Assembly (NCBI GenBank): GCA_900618425.1
Contig: UZAN01050136.1
Location: 8,139 to 20,017, forward strand
DNA length: 11,879 nucleotides
Origin: Echinostoma caproni
Taxonomy: Eukaryota > Platyhelminthes > Trematoda > Plagiorchiida > Echinostomatidae
Direction: 5' to 3'
How positions within the stretch are numbered: the first letter of the stretch is position 1; the number at the start of each line of letters is the position of its first letter. A program made the translations under genes and the position numbers. Below, piece after piece: positions 8,291 through 11,879 of this stretch. The notes under the pieces were generated by a model. The model worked only from the letters and a program-made list of their open reading frames with translations. It ran no database searches and was not told the origin of the DNA.

Positions 8291-8554
8291 TACCAAGAGC
8301 GGCCCACCTGTAGAAAATGGAGTGAGACCAAGTGAAAAAAAACAGATGATAGCAAGATAAAAAGTAGCAATCGTAGTAAAATGTGTTATGTACAAAGAGT
8401 GAATAAATGCGCGCGTCAGTATTTATGGAACTCAGTTATATCCCCAATATCCATCACCACTGAATGGGCTTATCTCCACTTCCTTAACTGAAAAGCCCAA
8501 CAAACCCACATGATAAAGTCCACTGGTCAAGGCTAACATAACTTCTGATCCCAA

Positions 8555-9070
8555 AAAAGAGCCTCCAAAAGCCGCAGTGTGGTCGGGATGGGTGTCTCAG
8601 GTTGTAGTCGGTGATCCTTCTCTTACACTTCACGAAATGCTTCTATAAGACCAAGCGTTTAAAACAGCATCTACTGAGGAAGACCTATTTACTGCCTTTC
8701 CATGGCAGAGGTGATTTCCCACCAAAGTGAGAGGATAAAAAGCGAGTATCCGGGGCTATCACTGGGTCGGTGAACCTCTGGCAGTTCACCTAGGCGAGTT
8801 GGCTAAAAACCCTGATTCCAAGCCAACCAAGAAGAGGGGAACGAGCCTTTTTGGTTGTGTCAGTGGTCAACCGGTTCGATTGGGCATGTAGGTTTATTGA
8901 GTACCTTGAACGCCTGACCCAATCCGAAGAGCGTATGCTCCGGTGACAGCGACCGGCAATGGATTCCGGTTTCCGCCCACTGTCCGGCTACCTTGTGGGT
9001 AAACTTTGTCTAGTCGAAGGCTCCAGTTGCGAATTCCCAAAGAAAATTCACTTGCCTTAGCCTGCGTAAC
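8555..9070. repeat. GC-rich non-coding block, probable interspersed repeat
   Basis: About 500 bases are markedly richer in GC than both flanks: 38 of 60 bases are G or C at 8941-9000, against roughly a third in AT-rich lines nearby. No long frame exists on either strand. A perfect 7-base-pair hairpin (GGTGAAC 8769-8775, GTTCACC 8784-8790, 8-base loop) lies inside. The sharp composition borders and lack of coding signal fit an untranslated region of a LINE or a SINE-like repeat. Its style is close to the GC-rich 5' leader of the LINE at 10405, although I found no alignable similarity between them. Family and orientation are not determined. Confidence 0.5.
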
Positions 9071-10404
9071 CTGGTAATATTCCTGCCATATTCAAATAAT
9101 AGAACTTTCTCGTTTTATAAAGATTACTGCATTATATTTTTTTTGTTACGTTCTGGATTCAGACTGGGTGAAAATTATCAAAAAACGATGAAACTGCTGA
9201 GATGAAAACGCTAATTGGAAATAAATATTTGTATAAGCCACATCTGGTCTGGAATACCAGTCCAGAAAGTAAATTCACAGGTCAATGCTTAACTATGAGG
9301 CAAAAAAGCGAGATAAACATACTCCCTCCCAGGGGTTAAAACATTTTACCAAATGATGGGGGGAATTATGTCAATTTGCCGCCATCTGCCAGTAAAGTGA
9401 AAATATGTTCAAGAAAAATAATAAGAACGGTTAAAAGTATTTACTTTTCTGAACATGCAATGTGGCAGATTCCCTTATTACAAATTATATTCTTCGCTTT
9501 TCCGGCAATTCCACATCCAACCAGTTTAACGATTACTGAGACATTTGTCTCCTTTCGATATTGATCAAATGGATAAAGAGAACTCAAAGTTTCAAATTAC
9601 TGGAACAGTCGAAGATGTACTCACGACAAAACAACAAAAAAACAGTGCTTGTTAAAGATTGTCAAACCCGTCCGCGCTATTTGCGCTCATCACCAATGTT
9701 ATCATCGTGCACATTTGCCTTGTTGGATTTACCGTTTTATCAATTACATTAAGGAGCGAAAAATCGACATACTCTAAGGATTTTTCAAAATGTCAAAGGC
9801 ATGATGTGTCGAATTATAATTTTAAACAAATTCTCAATACCAGAGATTAACCGGTACAATCGACGGAATTGAAAGCACCACGGAATCTTCGGAAAACACC
9901 GTACTAGCTGGCAAGCAGCCGCGTGTCGTGCAGGTAAAAATGTACATTCTCCGGGGAAGAAAAAAGATGATTGGGCGTTACTGGTAACATGTTCAGCTTT
10001 TTCCACCTAGAGACAGTTTCATTCAGAAATCTTTGATTTTTCGGTTGAAATCTACGGATGCAGTATTCATCGAATTTCCCAAACCGCTACGAAACCGTGG
10101 CTGGATCTTAGTAACGCATATTAAACGTTCTTAGAGAACTCTATTCATGAGTAGTACCAATCAAATGTCATATTTATGATTGAATGCAAAGTCAGATTTT
10201 TTAGTAAATGCCGATCCATCATCATATCAAATGTATACGACCAACCTCGTGATACAACAAATGATGTTTACGCATTTGTAGAAATATTCATTCCAGATAT
10301 GATAGCACATACCGGAACGTAACTCCTCATGTCACTGGTGATCTGAATTACTCGGATGCCAGTGTTTTTCAGCCGCTCAAAACCTACTACCATCGCTTGC
10401 TTTC
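9071..10404. other. AT-rich region without a supported gene
   Basis: Several 60-75-codon frames on both strands overlap one another and have no motif or splice context. Nothing repetitive or structured stands out before the GC rise at about 10405 that marks the LINE. Confidence 0.4.
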
Positions 10405-10938
10405 GTGTCTCGGGAGAGCAGAGCTGTATGCTACGGAGCGCGTCCCCAGGTCGCGGATAGGGGAACGGCCGTCATCTCACGGCTAACCGTGATTAAGGTG
10501 GGCTTTGGCCCTCCGAATAAGCGATCGCGGACGATCAGCGGCAGCGCTCGAGGATGTGGTGGGTTTACTTCTTGGTAAGAGTACTCCACACAAAACACCA
10601 CACGTATCTGTGGATAGCGCTGTTACGTGGCGAGTGTGGCCCGCCAATAAATATGGCCATCGCCCTTTGTAGAAATCTAGTGTTCGGCAAGGTATCAGAA
10701 GAAGCGAATGAACTAAATACTGGCCACCGGCTCATTTGGAATATCGCTGCTGCCTTGCAGTCCGCGCTTGGTTGCGCAAAGGCTAGAGTGCACCCTCGAA
10801 CAAGGTATACTTTGGACCGGGCGACCGAGTAGTACAACAGCCCACAACGCCAGCAAGGATGAACTCTTCGACTTCTATGTGCATCCAGTCTACAGTTTCT
10901 GCAACTAGGGACCAACACTCTACACCGTACACACATTC

Positions 10939-11879
10939 ATGTCCCCCCAGCCCTCCCCCATCCCATATCCACCGCCTTTCTCGGGATCTTCAGACGATCG
11001 TGCAAACATTAGTGCCTCAGATGGAAACTCTACCGCTGTTCCCTCATTTCCTAACTCGACTACCCTCCAAATCTCACCGAATCCTCCACCAGCTGAAGCC
11101 CTTCTTTGTCGTCGATGCCCATTCAAACTAGCCATATTTAATGTGTGCACTCTGGTGCGTATAGGACAACAGGCCGGTTTAGTTCGTACGCTCGAGACCC
11201 TAGCCATCGATGTGTGTTGTATCCAAGAGACTCGTATTCAAGACTCCAGCTCCATTATTCGATTGACGTCCCCATCAAACCCATCAGAGAAGATTCACTT
11301 ACGCCTCCCTAAGGACCCTTAGGCTGCGGCTTCCGGTCTTGCTGGTGTTGGTGTGGCTCTCAGTGAGAGAGCTGAAGCCGCTCTCCTGGGCTGGTTCCCA
11401 GTCGACAGTAGGTTGTGCGCAGTGAGACTTCGAGGTTCAGGCAAAGTAAACAGCCGTCGCCCCGATAGATGAAACCTGTGCCGTGTCGGCGTACGCCCCA
11501 ACGGACTGCAGCCCAGATGCAATCAAAGATGAATTTTATCATAACCTACACGACCTCTTGCGTAAAGCGAATCAGGCTGATATCGTGATTTTAGTAGGAG
11601 ATATGAATGCTAGAGTAGGTCGGCTGGCTTCGAGTGAGGCGCATCTGGGTGGTCATTTCGGACTAGATTCCTTTCGCTCGGGAAACGGTTGNGCCGGTAC
11701 GCCACTTGGCGTCCGCCCTCCTCGAGTCAGAGACGGATGTAGATCGAACACATCACTATAAGCTACTAATGGCGGGGTTGTACACAAGACTGCCGACCGT
11801 ACTGGAACACTCCCCTCGAATCCGACCGCGCGTTAGTTTGCGCCAAGCTGTCCATGTGTTTCGGTGGGCGTTCCAAACG
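10939..11879 (+). pseudogene. LINE apurinic-type endonuclease domain, inactivated and partial
   Basis: After a Pro/Ser-rich start at 10939, the frame reads KLAIFNVCTL (Asn codon 11140) and CIQETRI (Glu codon 11227), landmarks of the exonuclease-endonuclease-phosphatase fold. It continues through a stop at 11320, AAASGLAGVGVALSERAEAA, and a second stop at 11470 (fits CGA to TGA). A loss of about two bases near 11475-11482 then moves it to the next frame: SAYAPTDCSPDAIKDEFYH (Tyr codon 11492) and VILVGDMNARVGRL (Asp 11600, Asn 11606). At the N (11692) some 20-25 residues expected in the family are absent and the frame changes again to YATWRPPSSSQRR. Stops follow at 11740 and 11767. The expected Asp-His pair reads Glu-His (11746), and the terminal Ser-Asp-His reads SDRALVCAKL, with CGC in place of the catalytic His codon at 11827. 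The domain is therefore catalytically dead as well as broken. Confidence 0.9.
11692..11692. other. Single N at a gap in the LINE frame
   Basis: The N coincides with the point where the endonuclease frame shifts and where about 20-25 family residues are missing. Unlike the N at 304 it has no flanking duplication. It may be a scaffold join that dropped repeat sequence, so the deletion may not be genomic. Confidence 0.7.

Larger units (their letters stand above)
10405..11879 (+). mobile_element. 5' part of an RTE-like LINE retrotransposon, cut by the window end
   Basis: A GC-rich leader (37 of 60 bases G or C at 10441-10500) precedes a decayed endonuclease reading frame that runs to the right edge. 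The leader holds short hairpins, such as GCCGT-CATCTC-ACGGC near 10469-10484, and the palindrome GCGATCGC at 10521-10528. Elements of this kind copy their RNA by target-primed reverse transcription at a nick made by their own endonuclease. Many copies are 5' truncated; this one keeps a long leader and may be near full length at its 5' end. The left border is placed by composition only. The RT part and 3' end, needed for target-site duplications, lie outside. Confidence 0.82.

Noticed and set aside
8791..8885. tRNA-like boxes (GGTTCGATTGG and a weak A-box-like stretch) suggesting a tRNA-derived SINE
   Set aside because: The A-box match is poor, the spacing is about twice the usual, and no cloverleaf can be drawn.
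10565..10936. 123-codon - strand frame and the 92-codon + frame at 10554-10832
   Set aside because: Both lie in the GC-rich untranslated leader of the LINE, overlap each other, and have no motif.
10920..11207. 95-codon - strand frame across the LINE endonuclease start
   Set aside because: It is the antisense shadow of the recognisable endonuclease frame.

Overview
The window looks like nuclear DNA of a flatworm, most likely a digenean trematode. Long open frames are absent, short coding segments end at consensus splice sites, the intergenic DNA is AT-rich, and at least three decayed non-LTR retrotransposon (LINE) segments have the endonuclease/RT-C-terminal motif style common in trematode genomes. 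I see no bacterial operon, CRISPR array, rRNA or tRNA. The assignment to trematodes rests on recognising motif style, not on a search.

Layout. At the left, two exons on the + strand (88-158 and 1052-1289) join in phase to give a complete small protein of about 102 residues, with a polyadenylation signal overlapping the stop codon. A well-bounded internal exon on the - strand (1657-1837) encodes part of a drug/metabolite-type transporter resembling SLC35F6. A - strand LINE remnant (about 2000-2720) follows, then an unassigned but coding-like - strand segment at 3886-4038. A + strand LINE RT C-terminus lies at about 4740-5302. About 2.9 kb of AT-rich DNA without a gene follows, with one strong hairpin at 7213-7253. 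A fragment at 8221-8290 is related to the 3' tail of the first LINE remnant. A GC-rich repeat-like block occupies about 8555-9070. The right edge (about 10405-11879) is the 5' region and endonuclease domain of another LINE copy, dead through stops, a frameshift, a deletion and catalytic substitutions, which runs out of the window.

The sequence holds two single-N positions (304 and 11692). The first is flanked by a perfect 23-base direct duplication and the second sits at a frame change and gap in the LINE. Both look like scaffold joins, not biology.

I found no convincing undescribed system. The items most worth checking are the small two-exon gene and its antisense position relative to the transporter gene, the 51-codon G-first periodic segment at 3886-4038, and the relationships among the repeat fragments.
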